51,858 nucleotides of DNA from an uncultured Bacteroidota bacterium (GTDB taxonomy: Bacteria; Bacteroidota; Bacteroidia; Chitinophagales; Chitinophagaceae): the NCBI GenBank assembly GCA_903831935.1, contig CAIKZP010000155.1:1-51858 (forward strand), given 5' to 3'. The notes beneath the pieces are model-generated. The model saw nothing but the letters and a program-made list of their open reading frames with translations, was not told the DNA's origin and did no database searches. The position numbers and the translations under genes are program-made. This document shows, piece by piece, positions 26,710 to 35,932 of this stretch. The number at the start of each line of letters is the position of its first letter. The first letter of the stretch is position 1.

Positions 26710-27507
26710 TCAAAAACGAATAACCATGTTTTGTTTTGCCATGTTTTCTTTTCTAAAAAAAACTAGCCCAATAAAAAACAAGTCTATGGTAAGTGTAACA
26801 GAAGGGTGACCTTGAATTTCAAGCCATGCCTGTTCCATTTCTTTACTCCAATGAATATCGTCGAATACAAGTATCGACTGTTCATGCAATTTGGGCAATA
26901 GGGTATTAAAATATTGAATAGTGGGTTCGTATTTATGATTCCCATCTACAAAAACAAAATCTAATGGTGCAGTTGCTGCAATAAAAGGCGAGAGTATTTC
27001 ATTAAAATTTCCTTGTTGTAATTCTATATTTTTTCGACCCAATAATTGCCAGTTTTTTTTTGCTACAGCAGCCACCGCCTCTGATCCTTCCATAGTAACA
27101 ATTTGCGCCTGTTCATTACCTGCAGATATATAAGCGGTTGTAATACCAAAGGATGTGCCCAATTCTAAGCTATTTATAGGCTTGTAATAATTTACTAGCC
27201 TAAATAATAACTGACCAAATTTCTTAGGTTTTAATGACGAAGCAGCAATTTCTTTTATACTTCTATCATTTGATTTTTTTGTTCTAGAACCTGCACCAAA
27301 ATCAGTTAAACTTAATACTGTAGGGTTTTCCAGCAATAGTTTTCTGCAATTTTCAATAGGTTGATAGGCATAAAAATTTCGTTGGTCATTTAGCACTTCT
27401 TTAATAAAAGCAAATACAAAAGGAGAATGCACGCCATGCCCTTTTCCATTGGAAGCAGTAAACTGGTATTTTAAAAATTTGAAAGCTAGTTTAATGGGAG
27501 AATACAT
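26710..27507 (-). CDS. Class I SAM-dependent methyltransferase (O-methyltransferase-like)
   Basis: A 265-residue cytoplasmic methyltransferase. The SAM loop is LELGTSFGITTAYIS and the DFVFVDGNHKYEPT segment resembles caffeoyl-CoA/catechol O-methyltransferases. The N-terminal GHGVHSPFVFAFIKEVL is a phrase I associate with a Bacteroidota-specific group. Substrate unknown. Eighteen nt downstream of folA in the same operon. Confidence 0.82.
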   Translation of the reverse strand: MYSPIKLAFKFLKYQFTASNGKGHGVHSPFVFAFIKEVLNDQRNFYAYQPIENCRKLLLENPTVLSLTDFGAGSRTKKSNDRSIKEIAASSLKPKKFGQLLFRLVNYYKPINSLELGTSFGITTAYISAGNEQAQIVTMEGSEAVAAVAKKNWQLLGRKNIELQQGNFNEILSPFIAATAPLDFVFVDGNHKYEPTIQYFNTLLPKLHEQSILVFDDIHWSKEMEQAWLEIQGHPSVTLTIDLFFIGLVFFRKENMAKQNMVIRF

Positions 27508-27525
27508 CTGCTGAAATCAATTAGG

Positions 27526-28017
27526 TTATGCTTTTGTATACACTTGAAAACGAAATGCAAAAGCATGTTTTTGATCGGCTTCAAAAAAATCTTCTGAAGA
27601 TAATTTCCAAGCATCATCCAAAACAGGAAAAAAACTATCCCCTTCTATGGTGGTATCTACCCTCGTTAAATAAATAATATTTGCCGATGGTAATGCTTGC
27701 GCATAAATTTCAGCACCTCCTATTACATATAATTCTTTGTAATCGGCTTCAGCTGCTTTTGCATAGGCATCGGCTAAACTATTCGCTAGCACTACTCCTG
27801 TTGCTTGATAATTTTCTTGACGCGTAATTACAATATTCATTCTGCCATTTAAAGGCTTACTTCCCATAGATTCAAAGGTCTTACGCCCCATAATAACAGG
27901 CATAGCCCAAGTAGTATTTTTAAAGAACCGCATGTCTTTGGGTAAATGCCAAAGCAATTGATTGTCTTTGCCTATGGCGTTATTGTTCGATGCGGCTACT
28001 ATTAAAGAAATGATCAT
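27526..28017 (-). CDS. folA: Dihydrofolate reductase
   Basis: NADPH-dependent reductase that regenerates tetrahydrofolate. In 163 residues it shows IVAASNNNAIGKDNQLLWHLPKD (catalytic acid after the LPxD loop), MGRKTFESMG, VITR and ELYVIGGAEIYAQAL. Follows thyA by 29 nt, the usual pairing since ThyA produces dihydrofolate. Confidence 0.95.
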   Translation of the reverse strand: MIISLIVAASNNNAIGKDNQLLWHLPKDMRFFKNTTWAMPVIMGRKTFESMGSKPLNGRMNIVITRQENYQATGVVLANSLADAYAKAAEADYKELYVIGGAEIYAQALPSANIIYLTRVDTTIEGDSFFPVLDDAWKLSSEDFFEADQKHAFAFRFQVYTKA

Positions 28018-28046
28018 CTAACAAAATTAGGTAATTAAAAAGCTAA

Positions 28047-28841
28047 CTAAACCGCAACTGGCGCTTTAATTGGTGGATGGTGTTGGTAGTTCTCCAGTGT
28101 AAAATCTTCGAATTGAAAAGAAAAAATATCTTTTACTGCAGGATTAATTTTCATTACTGGCAAAGGAAAACTTTCTCTACTTAATTGTAATTGTGCCTGT
28201 TCTATATGGTTATTGTATAAATGTACGTCTCCAAAACTGTGCACAAAATCGCCATATTCCAAACCGCAAACTTGTGCAACCATCATGGTTAATAAAGCAT
28301 AAGAAGCAATATTAAAAGGCACACCCAAAAACACATCGGCACTTCGTTGGTAAAGTTGACAACTTAGTTTGCCATCTGCCACATAAAATTGAAACAAACT
28401 ATGGCAAGGCATCAACGCCATTTTGGGTAATTCTGCTACATTCCAAGCACTAACAATCATGCGTCGACTGTCAGGACTATTTTTAATTTGATTAACCACA
28501 TCAGTAATTTGATCAATCACTGTTCCATCTGCACCTTCCCAACTGCGCCATTGCTTTCCGTAAACCGGACCAAGATTGCCATTTTCATCGGCCCATTCAT
28601 CCCAGATACTCACTTTGTGTTCATTTAGGTATTTCACATTGGTATCGCCCATTAAAAACCAAAGCAATTCATATACAATACTTTTTAAGTGCAGTTTCTT
28701 GGTAGTTACCATTGGGAAGCCTTTTTGAAGGTCAAACCGCATTTGGTATCCAAAACAACTTCTAGTTCCAGTACCTGTTCTATCCGTTTTAACGGCCCCA
28801 TTGTCTAAAATATATTGTAATAGTTGGTGGTATTGCTGCAT
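28047..28841 (-). CDS. thyA: Thymidylate synthase
   Basis: Makes dTMP from dUMP with methylenetetrahydrofolate. Starting at the ATG at 28841 gives 264 residues, exactly the classic ThyA length; longer starts only add a hydrophobic non-family stretch. Visible: [19 protein letters not shown], catalytic Cys in [12 protein letters not shown], and [20 protein letters not shown]. First gene of the six-gene leftward operon thyA-folA-methyltransferase-rsmF-like-LysM-rhodanese. Confidence 0.96.
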   Translation of the reverse strand: MQQYHQLLQYILDNGAVKTDRTGTGTRSCFGYQMRFDLQKGFPMVTTKKLHLKSIVYELLWFLMGDTNVKYLNEHKVSIWDEWADENGNLGPVYGKQWRSWEGADGTVIDQITDVVNQIKNSPDSRRMIVSAWNVAELPKMALMPCHSLFQFYVADGKLSCQLYQRSADVFLGVPFNIASYALLTMMVAQVCGLEYGDFVHSFGDVHLYNNHIEQAQLQLSRESFPLPVMKINPAVKDIFSFQFEDFTLENYQHHPPIKAPVAV

Positions 28842-29064
28842 AACTGCAAGGTAATAAAGAAGGACCGAAGCAAACGTCAGCAGAATCAAATGGGGATTCT
28901 CTGTTAATTAAATCCCATACAACCAGGCCCTTAACAGGCATTTCAGATTGAATATTAGTTAATAATATATATATTTGATTTTATTAGCAGAAAAAAAGCA
29001 AAATATATAACAAATTCGTTTTACAAGATTCTTGTATCCAAACACCCCTAAATACCTCTAATTA

Positions 29065-29691
29065 ATGAAAGTTTTAATTGCAGACGACCATACAATTGTT
29101 CGCGAAGGGCTTAAGCGAATATTGTTAGAAGCTTTCCCTTTTTGCGAGATTCATGATGTATCTGACGCGGCTGATTTATTAAAAAAAGCCATTTCAGAAA
29201 AATGGGATATTATTATTTCCGACATCAGTATGCCTGGTCAATCTGGAATAGAGGTATTAAAGCAAATTAAAGAGCACGCACCACTGGTTCCCGTTTTAAT
29301 GTTAAGTATGCATGCTCCAGAGCAATATGCCGTTCGTTCCATTAAAGCAGGTGCTTCTGGATACCTTACAAAAGAAAGTGCCCCATTTGAATTGGTAAAT
29401 GCAGTAGAAAAAATATTAGGCGGAAGAAAATACATTACCCCACAAGTAGCCGAAGTACTAGCGGAGTCTATTGAGCAAAATGTAGACAAAGCACCACACG
29501 AAATTTTATCGGATCGTGAATTTGAAGTTTTAAAACTATTAGCAAGCGGACAAAGTATTTCTAAAATTGGAGAAGCTTTATCGCTAAGTGTAAACACAAT
29601 TAGCACCTACCGCGCAAGAATCATGGAAAAGCTAAATATTCATAATAACGCCAACCTTGTAAAATACGCCATGAAACATGGCTTGATTTAA
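29065..29691 (+). CDS. NarL/FixJ-type response regulator (orphan)
   Basis: Two-component DNA-binding regulator of 208 residues. Receiver domain: acidic pair D7/D8, phospho-acceptor D53 (SDISMPG), K103 (GYLTKES). LuxR-type HTH at about 143-205 (LSDREFEVLKLLASGQS...SVNTISTYRARIMEKLNI). No histidine kinase is next to it; the nearest signalling gene is the PAS-receiver protein at 31.1 kb, on the same strand after the GH5 gene. The proximity suggests, but does not show, that it controls GH5. Confidence 0.92.
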   Translation: MKVLIADDHTIVREGLKRILLEAFPFCEIHDVSDAADLLKKAISEKWDIIISDISMPGQSGIEVLKQIKEHAPLVPVLMLSMHAPEQYAVRSIKAGASGYLTKESAPFELVNAVEKILGGRKYITPQVAEVLAESIEQNVDKAPHEILSDREFEVLKLLASGQSISKIGEALSLSVNTISTYRARIMEKLNIHNNANLVKYAMKHGLI

Positions 29692-29710
29692 ACCCAATTT
29701 ATAATACAAA

Positions 29711-29745
29711 AGTAGTAAGACTACTACGTACTACCACATAATTCA
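29711..29745. promoter_or_regulatory. TACGTA-containing repeat, copy 1
   Basis: AGTAGT/ACTACT inverted pair, then TACGTA and ACTACCACATAATTCAC. A similar block (ACTACAAATAATTCAC with nearby TACGTAGTA) occurs at 30973-31003. Possible regulator binding site near the GH5 gene; inference only. Confidence 0.35.
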
Positions 29746-29750
29746 CCAAA

Positions 29751-29789
29751 AAAAATGCCCAATCCTGTTACAAGGGATTGGGCATTTTT
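29751..29789. terminator. Strong bidirectional terminator after the response regulator
   Basis: Perfect 15-bp stem AAAAATGCCCAATCC/GGATTGGGCATTTTT with a 9-nt loop, flanked by A and T runs. It separates the response regulator from the GH5 gene. Confidence 0.88.
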
Positions 29790-29865
29790 AGTAGGCATTT
29801 ATCATAAGTCCTGCTATTTTTCTCCCTAGCCTTTAAAGGTTGCTTTGTACTGTAAAACAAAGCAA

Positions 29866-30963
29866 ATGAAAAGCGCTAAAACCTACAGTACCAAAGCAGT
29901 TACAACTATCGCAATCATTGCTTTTGCGCTCCTTACTCAAACAAATCTTTTCGCAAACAATACCAACAATTTCGCCCCAATTGGCATCACTTTAAATGGT
30001 GCAGAATTTGGCAACAACAATCTACCAGGCATCTATAAAAAAGACTATATCTATCCTACTACTGAAGAAGTAAAATATTTCGCTGCAAAAGGGGTTAAAA
30101 TGATCCAATTACCAGTAAGATGGGAAAGACTACAACATACTATTGGCGGCGAGCTTAATGCCACTGAATTACAATTCATTACCAATTTTATTAAAACTTG
30201 TAAAACCTATCAAGTTGATGTAATTGTAACCATTCAAAATTATGGTCGTTACAAAATCAACAACGTTGAATACCCTTTAGGTAGCAAACAAGTTCCTTAT
30301 ACTGCTTTCAGGGCTTTTTGGAAAACACTTGCTACCAACTTAAAAAACTACAACAATATCTACGGTTACGATTTAATGGCTGAGCCAAACAATATGGGAG
30401 AAAATGTTTGGGGAAATGCAGCACAAGAAGCCATCTACGGAATTAGAGAAGTAGATACTACACACACAATTATAGTTGATGGCAATAGTTATGCTTGTGC
30501 CGAAAAATGGGTTGAGTATAGCGACGAATTGAAATACTTAGAAGATCCTAATAACAATATGATGTTTGATGCTCATTGCTATTTTGATGCAGACCGCAGT
30601 GGTGCTTACACCAATGGTTTCACTAATGGAATCAGCACAGAGATTGGCGTTCAAAAGATTGCACCATTTATTAACTGGCTTAAAAAAAATAACAAAAGAG
30701 GTTATGTAGGCGAGTTTGGTATCCCTAAAAATGACGCAAGATGGATTCCAGTTTTAGACAAATTCTTAAACTATATCCAACAGAACGGAATAGGTGGTTG
30801 CTATTGGGGAGCTGGTCAATGGTGGAACAATTACAGTTTATCTATCGAACCATTAAAAGGAGTTGACCAACCACAAATGTTGGTGCTTAATAAATACTTA
30901 AATGAAAAAAGTAGTTACGCATATAACACTGCTTACAATACAACTAAAACAACCATTAAATAA
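29866..30963 (+). CDS. Secreted GH5-family glycoside hydrolase (cellulase-like)
   Basis: Exported (beta/alpha)8-barrel glycosidase of 365 residues with a signal peptide ending near LLTQTNLFA. Landmarks: IQLPVRWERLQ (strand 3 Arg), DLMAEPNN with acid/base E173, AHCYFD (His), and GYVGEFGIPK with nucleophile E283, followed by CYWGAGQWW. No carbohydrate-binding module and no type IX secretion tail, so it likely stays periplasmic or is released. Activity may be on beta-1,4-glucan or mannan. Placed between an orphan response regulator and a PAS-receiver protein. Confidence 0.85.
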   Translation: MKSAKTYSTKAVTTIAIIAFALLTQTNLFANNTNNFAPIGITLNGAEFGNNNLPGIYKKDYIYPTTEEVKYFAAKGVKMIQLPVRWERLQHTIGGELNATELQFITNFIKTCKTYQVDVIVTIQNYGRYKINNVEYPLGSKQVPYTAFRAFWKTLATNLKNYNNIYGYDLMAEPNNMGENVWGNAAQEAIYGIREVDTTHTIIVDGNSYACAEKWVEYSDELKYLEDPNNNMMFDAHCYFDADRSGAYTNGFTNGISTEIGVQKIAPFINWLKKNNKRGYVGEFGIPKNDARWIPVLDKFLNYIQQNGIGGCYWGAGQWWNNYSLSIEPLKGVDQPQMLVLNKYLNEKSSYAYNTAYNTTKTTIK

Positions 30964-30972
30964 ACAAAAAAA

Positions 30973-31010
30973 TACGTAGTAATAACACTACAAATAATTC
31001 ACAAAAACAC
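30973..31010. promoter_or_regulatory. TACGTA-containing repeat, copy 2
   Basis: TACGTAGTA followed by ACACTAC and AAATAATTCACAAAAA, resembling the block at 29711-29750. Lies after GH5 and about 90 nt before the PAS-receiver gene. Confidence 0.35.
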
Positions 31011-31099
31011 TAGGTATTTATCAATCGAATACTACATGTTACCAATAGAAAGAGTTTGAAATTGTATCGGATTTAATACACACAAATAGTAGCAAATTT

Positions 31100-32602
31100 A
31101 TGAAATACCCCTTTATTTTAGACAGCACATTATCTGCATTAATTCAGTCTAATCAACTGTTAATTATTGCCACAAACTTAAATGGTCATATTAATTTTTT
31201 CAACGAAAAAGCAGCGCAGTTTTCTTTTGAAAATAATTCCATTTCTGTTGGCGTAGACTTATTGTCTGTATTGAGTTTCAACGAAAAAGAATTGCATCAA
31301 AACAAGTTGCAAGCGTGTTTAGAAAGCATCACTTCAACTGATAGTTTTACTTTCAATTTACAGTTGAATCAAAATACAACACAAGAAGTTAATGGCAGTG
31401 TTTCTGTAATTAAAAATGAGGCATTTGAAGCCGTTGGTTTTTTATACATTGGTCAAGTATCTGCAATTGAAAATAACGAATTAGAAACCCAGTCAATTGC
31501 AGCAACAACTAATTATGAAATTAGTAGGTTACGCAAAATGGAACAAACCATTAAAAAGCAAAACCAACTGATTTCTTTATTAAACAATGAGTACTTAAAA
31601 TTCGAAAAAATTGCGGCTGCTTCAAACCAGTGTATTGTAATTAGCAATACCCTAAATAAAATCACTTGGGTCAATGATGCGCTTGCTAATTTATTAGGCT
31701 TTTCATTAGAAGATGCGCTTGAAAAACAAGACTTCCATTTGCTAGTTGGTAAAGAAACAAATACAGATGATATAAACGAATTGAAAGCCTGCGTTTGCGA
31801 CCTAGTTTCAATTAAAATTGAAATGATTGTTTATCACAAATCAGGCAGTCCTATTTGGGTTGAATTAACCAAAGAACCTATTTATGACAACATGAAAAAG
31901 TTCACAGGATTCTTGCTTACACTTACAGATATCAGCTTAAAGAAATTTTCTGTTCAAGAAACTGCAAAGCAAGTAGCATCACTTAAAAAGATGTCCTTTA
32001 TTGCTTCGCATGAAATAAGACAGGAATTTTCAAATATTATGCAAGTAACCCAAACAAGCAAACTGCAAGAACCTTCTATTGAAATGTACCAACAGCAGTT
32101 ATCTGCAATAGAACTTTCTACACAAAAAATGAATGCCGCAATTTATGATTTGAATGACCAAATTAATTTTGCTACTTCTACTTCTATCTCATTAGATGCT
32201 TTTTTAAACCAAGAAATAGAAGAGATTGTTTTAATAGACGACGATAGATTTGTAAACAAAATGAATCAACAGGTAATTAATTCACAATATCCAAATTTGC
32301 CTATTAAAATATTTGATGATGTAGACTATGCTTTATCGCATATAAATGCCAACCCTATTACTAGAAGAAAAATTATTGTCGACTTAAGATTCCCATATAA
32401 ATCTGGTTGGTACTTTTTAGACGAATACCAGCAATTAAACCAGCCTTGGCAAGTAGTTGTATTAACAGCTTCTCTTCAAAAAGAAGATTTAGAAAAATCT
32501 AAAGACTATCGTTTTGTTACCCATTTTATGACTAAGCCATTTAATGTAGCACAATTAAAAAGTTTAAACATAGTTCCTGCAAAAAAACTAGCGCAGGTAT
32601 AA
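31100..32602 (+). CDS. PAS-PAS-HisKA-like-receiver protein lacking an ATPase domain
   Basis: A 500-residue cytoplasmic signalling protein. Two PAS-type domains (about 8-120 and 168-285; the second has NKITWVNDALANLLGFS and ends TLTDISLKK), a short coiled coil between them (140-170), then a HisKA-like helix with H304 in SHEIRQEFSNIMQ, and a receiver domain from about 376 (LIDDD at 378-382, D428 in VDLRFP, K479 in MTKPF). No N, G1 or G2 box ATPase segment lies between H304 and the receiver; only about 70 residues are available. It may be a phosphorelay or docking protein rather than a kinase. H304 context is kinase-like but unusual (RQEF instead of RNPL). Confidence 0.72.
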   Translation: MKYPFILDSTLSALIQSNQLLIIATNLNGHINFFNEKAAQFSFENNSISVGVDLLSVLSFNEKELHQNKLQACLESITSTDSFTFNLQLNQNTTQEVNGSVSVIKNEAFEAVGFLYIGQVSAIENNELETQSIAATTNYEISRLRKMEQTIKKQNQLISLLNNEYLKFEKIAAASNQCIVISNTLNKITWVNDALANLLGFSLEDALEKQDFHLLVGKETNTDDINELKACVCDLVSIKIEMIVYHKSGSPIWVELTKEPIYDNMKKFTGFLLTLTDISLKKFSVQETAKQVASLKKMSFIASHEIRQEFSNIMQVTQTSKLQEPSIEMYQQQLSAIELSTQKMNAAIYDLNDQINFATSTSISLDAFLNQEIEEIVLIDDDRFVNKMNQQVINSQYPNLPIKIFDDVDYALSHINANPITRRKIIVDLRFPYKSGWYFLDEYQQLNQPWQVVVLTASLQKEDLEKSKDYRFVTHFMTKPFNVAQLKSLNIVPAKKLAQV

Positions 32603-32625
32603 ATACTTCCCCCCATCCAACAATA

Positions 32626-32659
32626 AAAAAAGGGTCTGCAAATTTGCCGACCCTTTTTC
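32626..32659. terminator. Bidirectional intrinsic terminator
   Basis: Stem AAAAAGGGTC/GACCCTTTTT with an inner GCAAATTTGC palindrome, between the converging PAS-receiver and proline dehydrogenase genes. Confidence 0.87.
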
Positions 32660-32678
32660 TTTAATAGTTTGCAACAAA

Positions 32679-33866
32679 CTATCTATGGTGTCTTCTATCT
32701 AATTCTTTTTTTATTAATGATAATTCCCTTCCTGTTTGTCCACTAACGCTGCTATTCTCTTGCGCACGACGCATTAAATAAGGAATCACATCTCTAATAG
32801 GACCAAATGGCAAATACTTGCTTACGCTAAATCCTTCTTTTGCCAAATTAAAACTAATATTATCGCTCATGCCATATAGTTGCGAAAAATGCACATGTGG
32901 GTGATTGTGAGCCAACCCTTTCACATCCATCATTTGAGCCGCTAATAAGCAACTCTCTTCGTTATGAGAAGCCACAATACAAGCAATCGCATCTGAATGC
33001 TTAATACAAAAAGCAATGGCCGCATTATAATCTCTATCAGAAGCTGCTTTGTCTATTTGAATTGGGGAAGGATAACCTTTTTCATATGCTCGCTCTCTTT
33101 CCTTTTCCATATATGCACCTCTAACCAATTTCATTCCTAGTATAAAACCTTGTTGCTTGGCAATTTGTAAGGAGATATCTAAAAAATGAAGCCTATCATG
33201 ACGATACAATTGAATCGTATTATACACTACCGCTTTTTCTTTGTTAAAGATTTCCATCATCTCCATTGTTAAGCGGTCTACCGGATCTTGCATCCAACTT
33301 TCTTCTGCATCAATTAATACACCTATATTTTTTTCTGCAGCAGCTTCGCAAATCACATACATTCTATCACGTACACGATCCCATTCCGCAATTTCAAGTT
33401 CATTGTCGTGGATACCACTTCTAAGTCTTGGTGCATCATTCAAAGTTTCAAGCAAAGTATTACTAGCAATACCAGTCACTTTAATACTCATGAATGGAAT
33501 ATTAGATTGGGTTGCGGCATAATTGATTACACGAATAAATTCTTCGGTAGCCATATCGAAATTCTCTTCGCCTTCTTTTCCTTCAACACCATAGTCAAGA
33601 ATCACCTGCACATCATACTTACCTAGTGTACTAACTACACCGGCAGTTTCCGTGAGGGTTTCGCCTCCAACAAATTGTTTGAAGATTGTCTTTCGGATTA
33701 AGCCGTCAATAGGCAATCCGGTTTTCATTAAAAAAGGAGTCAGTCTAGTGCCTAATTGCACAAACAATGGAAAACCCATGGTTTGAAACAAAAATCTAGC
33801 CCCTTTTAATTCTTTGTCGGCTTTGTAGGCAAAAGCGGTTTCGGTGTTTTCAAAGGAAATATTCAT
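32679..33866 (-). CDS. Proline dehydrogenase
   Basis: FAD enzyme of 395 residues that oxidises proline to pyrroline-5-carboxylate at the membrane. The single-domain PRODH barrel is seen with LIDAEESWMQDP, NTIQLYRHDR, KLVRGAYMEKERERA and the C-terminal YLPFGPIRDVIPYLMRRAQEN (substrate Arg pair). No P5C dehydrogenase domain is fused and none is adjacent. ATG at 33866 is preferred to a TTG eight codons upstream. Confidence 0.93.
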   Translation of the reverse strand: MNISFENTETAFAYKADKELKGARFLFQTMGFPLFVQLGTRLTPFLMKTGLPIDGLIRKTIFKQFVGGETLTETAGVVSTLGKYDVQVILDYGVEGKEGEENFDMATEEFIRVINYAATQSNIPFMSIKVTGIASNTLLETLNDAPRLRSGIHDNELEIAEWDRVRDRMYVICEAAAEKNIGVLIDAEESWMQDPVDRLTMEMMEIFNKEKAVVYNTIQLYRHDRLHFLDISLQIAKQQGFILGMKLVRGAYMEKERERAYEKGYPSPIQIDKAASDRDYNAAIAFCIKHSDAIACIVASHNEESCLLAAQMMDVKGLAHNHPHVHFSQLYGMSDNISFNLAKEGFSVSKYLPFGPIRDVIPYLMRRAQENSSVSGQTGRELSLIKKELDRRHHR

Positions 33867-33945
33867 TGCTAACGGTCGTTCGTTACACAAATATCGGAAC
33901 AGTATTTGTAAGTAAAAAAAAGGTTTTACAGAATACCCTATTTAT

Positions 33946-34662
33946 TTAAATCGCTTGGTGATTAAAAGGCTGTAAAACCATTTCACTTACTACCCCAGAC
34001 CTAGGTTGTTGGCATAAAAACCAAATGGCTTTAGCTGCTTCCTCGGCCATTACCATTTTATCTCGTTGAACCCTCAAGTCTATATGATCCCAAAATGGTG
34101 AATCAACCCCACCAAGGAACAAATTGGTGATTCTAATTTCGGTTCTTTTAATTTCTTCTCTAATACTTTGCATCATACCCACTAATCCAAATTTACTAGC
34201 ACTATAAGCTGCAGCACCTGCCATTGGTACTTTTCCTAGTACGCCAGGAATATTAATTATTAATCCTTTCTTCTGTTCCTTCATACCAGGAAGCACCGAT
34301 TGCATTAAATAAAACACACCCACTAAATTGGTGTTTAAAGACAACCTAAACTCTTCTGCCGATAAGGTTTCCATAGGTTTAATAATACCCACACCAGCAG
34401 CATTCACCAAAATATCAATCACAGGCATTTGTAATTGAATCAAACTAAAACTATTTTTCACTGATAGTTCATCTGCCAAATCCATTTCAAAAACTTGGGT
34501 TAATGGAATATTAGCCGTTTCAGCCACAGCTTTCAATTTCAACATATCCCTACCCGTAATACATAGATTTGCACCAGAACTTGCTAATAATTTAGCTGTC
34601 TTTTCGCCTATTCCACCAGACGCACCAATCAATACCACATTTTTGCCCTTTAATGATTCCAT
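33946..34662 (-). CDS. Short-chain dehydrogenase/reductase family protein with catalytic Ser replaced
   Basis: Rossmann-fold SDR of 238 residues: cofactor loop GASGGIG (13-19), NAAG (87-90), and Y153-x3-K157 in YSASKFG. The catalytic Ser, normally 13 residues before the Tyr, is G140 here (NIPGVLG in place of NISSVAG). The enzyme may be weak, altered or non-catalytic. It is divergent from the epimerase gene; start ATG at 34662. Confidence 0.87.
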   Translation of the reverse strand: MESLKGKNVVLIGASGGIGEKTAKLLASSGANLCITGRDMLKLKAVAETANIPLTQVFEMDLADELSVKNSFSLIQLQMPVIDILVNAAGVGIIKPMETLSAEEFRLSLNTNLVGVFYLMQSVLPGMKEQKKGLIINIPGVLGKVPMAGAAAYSASKFGLVGMMQSIREEIKRTEIRITNLFLGGVDSPFWDHIDLRVQRDKMVMAEEAAKAIWFLCQQPRSGVVSEMVLQPFNHQAI

Positions 34663-34766
34663 TTTTCTGAATTTTAAACTATCAACAAGCGCTATTAAAT
34701 TTTGTTGCAAATTGGCTAAGAAATAAGCATTGATTGGAGTTTAAAAAAATAATCAGACATTCGCAT

Positions 34767-35864
34767 ATGCACATCACTCATACTGAAATTTACAAATACG
34801 CCATACCAATGCTGCCTTTTACTATTGCAACGGGCACAATGCATTTTGCGCAAAATATCTTTATAAGAATTCACACAAATGAAGGTTTAATTGGGGTTGG
34901 AGAATGTTCCGCATTCCCAATGATTGCAGGCGAAACGCAAAACACTTGCTACGAAATGGCTAAAGATTTTGCCTTGGTTTGGAAGAATAAAAACCCTCTT
35001 GCCATTGAAGAAAGAATGCAAGAATTAGACTTATTCACAGCTGGAAATTATACTGCAAAAAGCGCCTTCGATATGGCCTTGTATGATATTGCTGCAAAGC
35101 TTGCAAACCAGCCCTTGTACCAATATTTAGGAGGATCAAAAAAAACAATTGAAAGTGATCTTACCATTGGTATTGACACCCCCGAAAAAATGGCCGCAAC
35201 AGCCATCACATTTAAAGAGAAAGGCGTTAATATCATTAAAGTGAAATTAGGAAAAAACGCATTAGAAGATGTTGAAAGAATGAAACAAATTAGAAATGCC
35301 ATTGGTAATGAAATTGGCATTCGAATTGATGCCAATCAAGGATGGAGTTATGAAGATGCAGTAATGGCATTAACCGCAATGGGCCCCTACAATGTAGCTT
35401 TTTGCGAACAACCTATGCGCAAATGGAACGACGAACTTTTGCCATCACTAGTGAAACTTTCTCCTATTCCAATTATGGCAGATGAAAGCGTATTCACACA
35501 CCACGATGCAGCACGTTTAATTAAACACAAAGCATGTGATTATATCAATATAAAATTTGCCAAAAGCGGCGGCATTTTAGAAGCCATTAAAATCAATCAA
35601 GTTGCCGAGACCAATGGCATTGCTTGTATGATGGGTGGCATGTTAGAGAGCCGAGTGGCACTAACTGCAAAAGTGCATTTTGCAATGGCTAATGATAATA
35701 TTAAATTCTATGATTTAGATACTTGTTTACTAGGCCATTTAGCCGATCCTGTAATTGGCGGCGTTACCTATAAAGGAATGGAATTGGAACTAACAGATAC
35801 ACCAGGTATAGGGGCCGATGTTAGCAATGACTATTTAAAAGATTTAGAACAAATTGTTATTTAA
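34767..35864 (+). CDS. Enolase-superfamily dipeptide (L-Ala-D/L-Glu-type) epimerase
   Basis: A 365-residue member of the muconate-lactonising subgroup. Metal ligands D188 (IDANQGW), E214 (EQPM), D239 (ADES); general bases K160 (KVKLG) and K263 (NIKFAKSGG). In family members such as YcjG these epimerise dipeptides from murein recycling. That fits with the DUF1343 protein elsewhere in the window, but other dipeptides are possible. ATG at 34767 is used over an upstream TTG. Confidence 0.88.
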   Translation: MHITHTEIYKYAIPMLPFTIATGTMHFAQNIFIRIHTNEGLIGVGECSAFPMIAGETQNTCYEMAKDFALVWKNKNPLAIEERMQELDLFTAGNYTAKSAFDMALYDIAAKLANQPLYQYLGGSKKTIESDLTIGIDTPEKMAATAITFKEKGVNIIKVKLGKNALEDVERMKQIRNAIGNEIGIRIDANQGWSYEDAVMALTAMGPYNVAFCEQPMRKWNDELLPSLVKLSPIPIMADESVFTHHDAARLIKHKACDYINIKFAKSGGILEAIKINQVAETNGIACMMGGMLESRVALTAKVHFAMANDNIKFYDLDTCLLGHLADPVIGGVTYKGMELELTDTPGIGADVSNDYLKDLEQIVI

Positions 35865-35907
35865 TAGGATTGAAATAATGAAGCAGGCTTAAAAGAAAGT
35901 ACTAGCG

Positions 35908-35915
35908 TATCTTTG
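35908..35915 (+). promoter_or_regulatory. Candidate -7 box for the thioesterase gene
   Basis: TATCTTTG, exact TAnnTTTG match 17 nt before the ATG at 35933. No -33 match seen. Confidence 0.45.
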
Positions 35916-35932
35916 ACAAAATACCAAAAACT

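Noticed and set aside
28842-29064. Riboswitch or tRNA in the thyA/response regulator divergent gap
   Set aside because: The gap is AT-rich with only scattered short repeats and no conserved RNA core.
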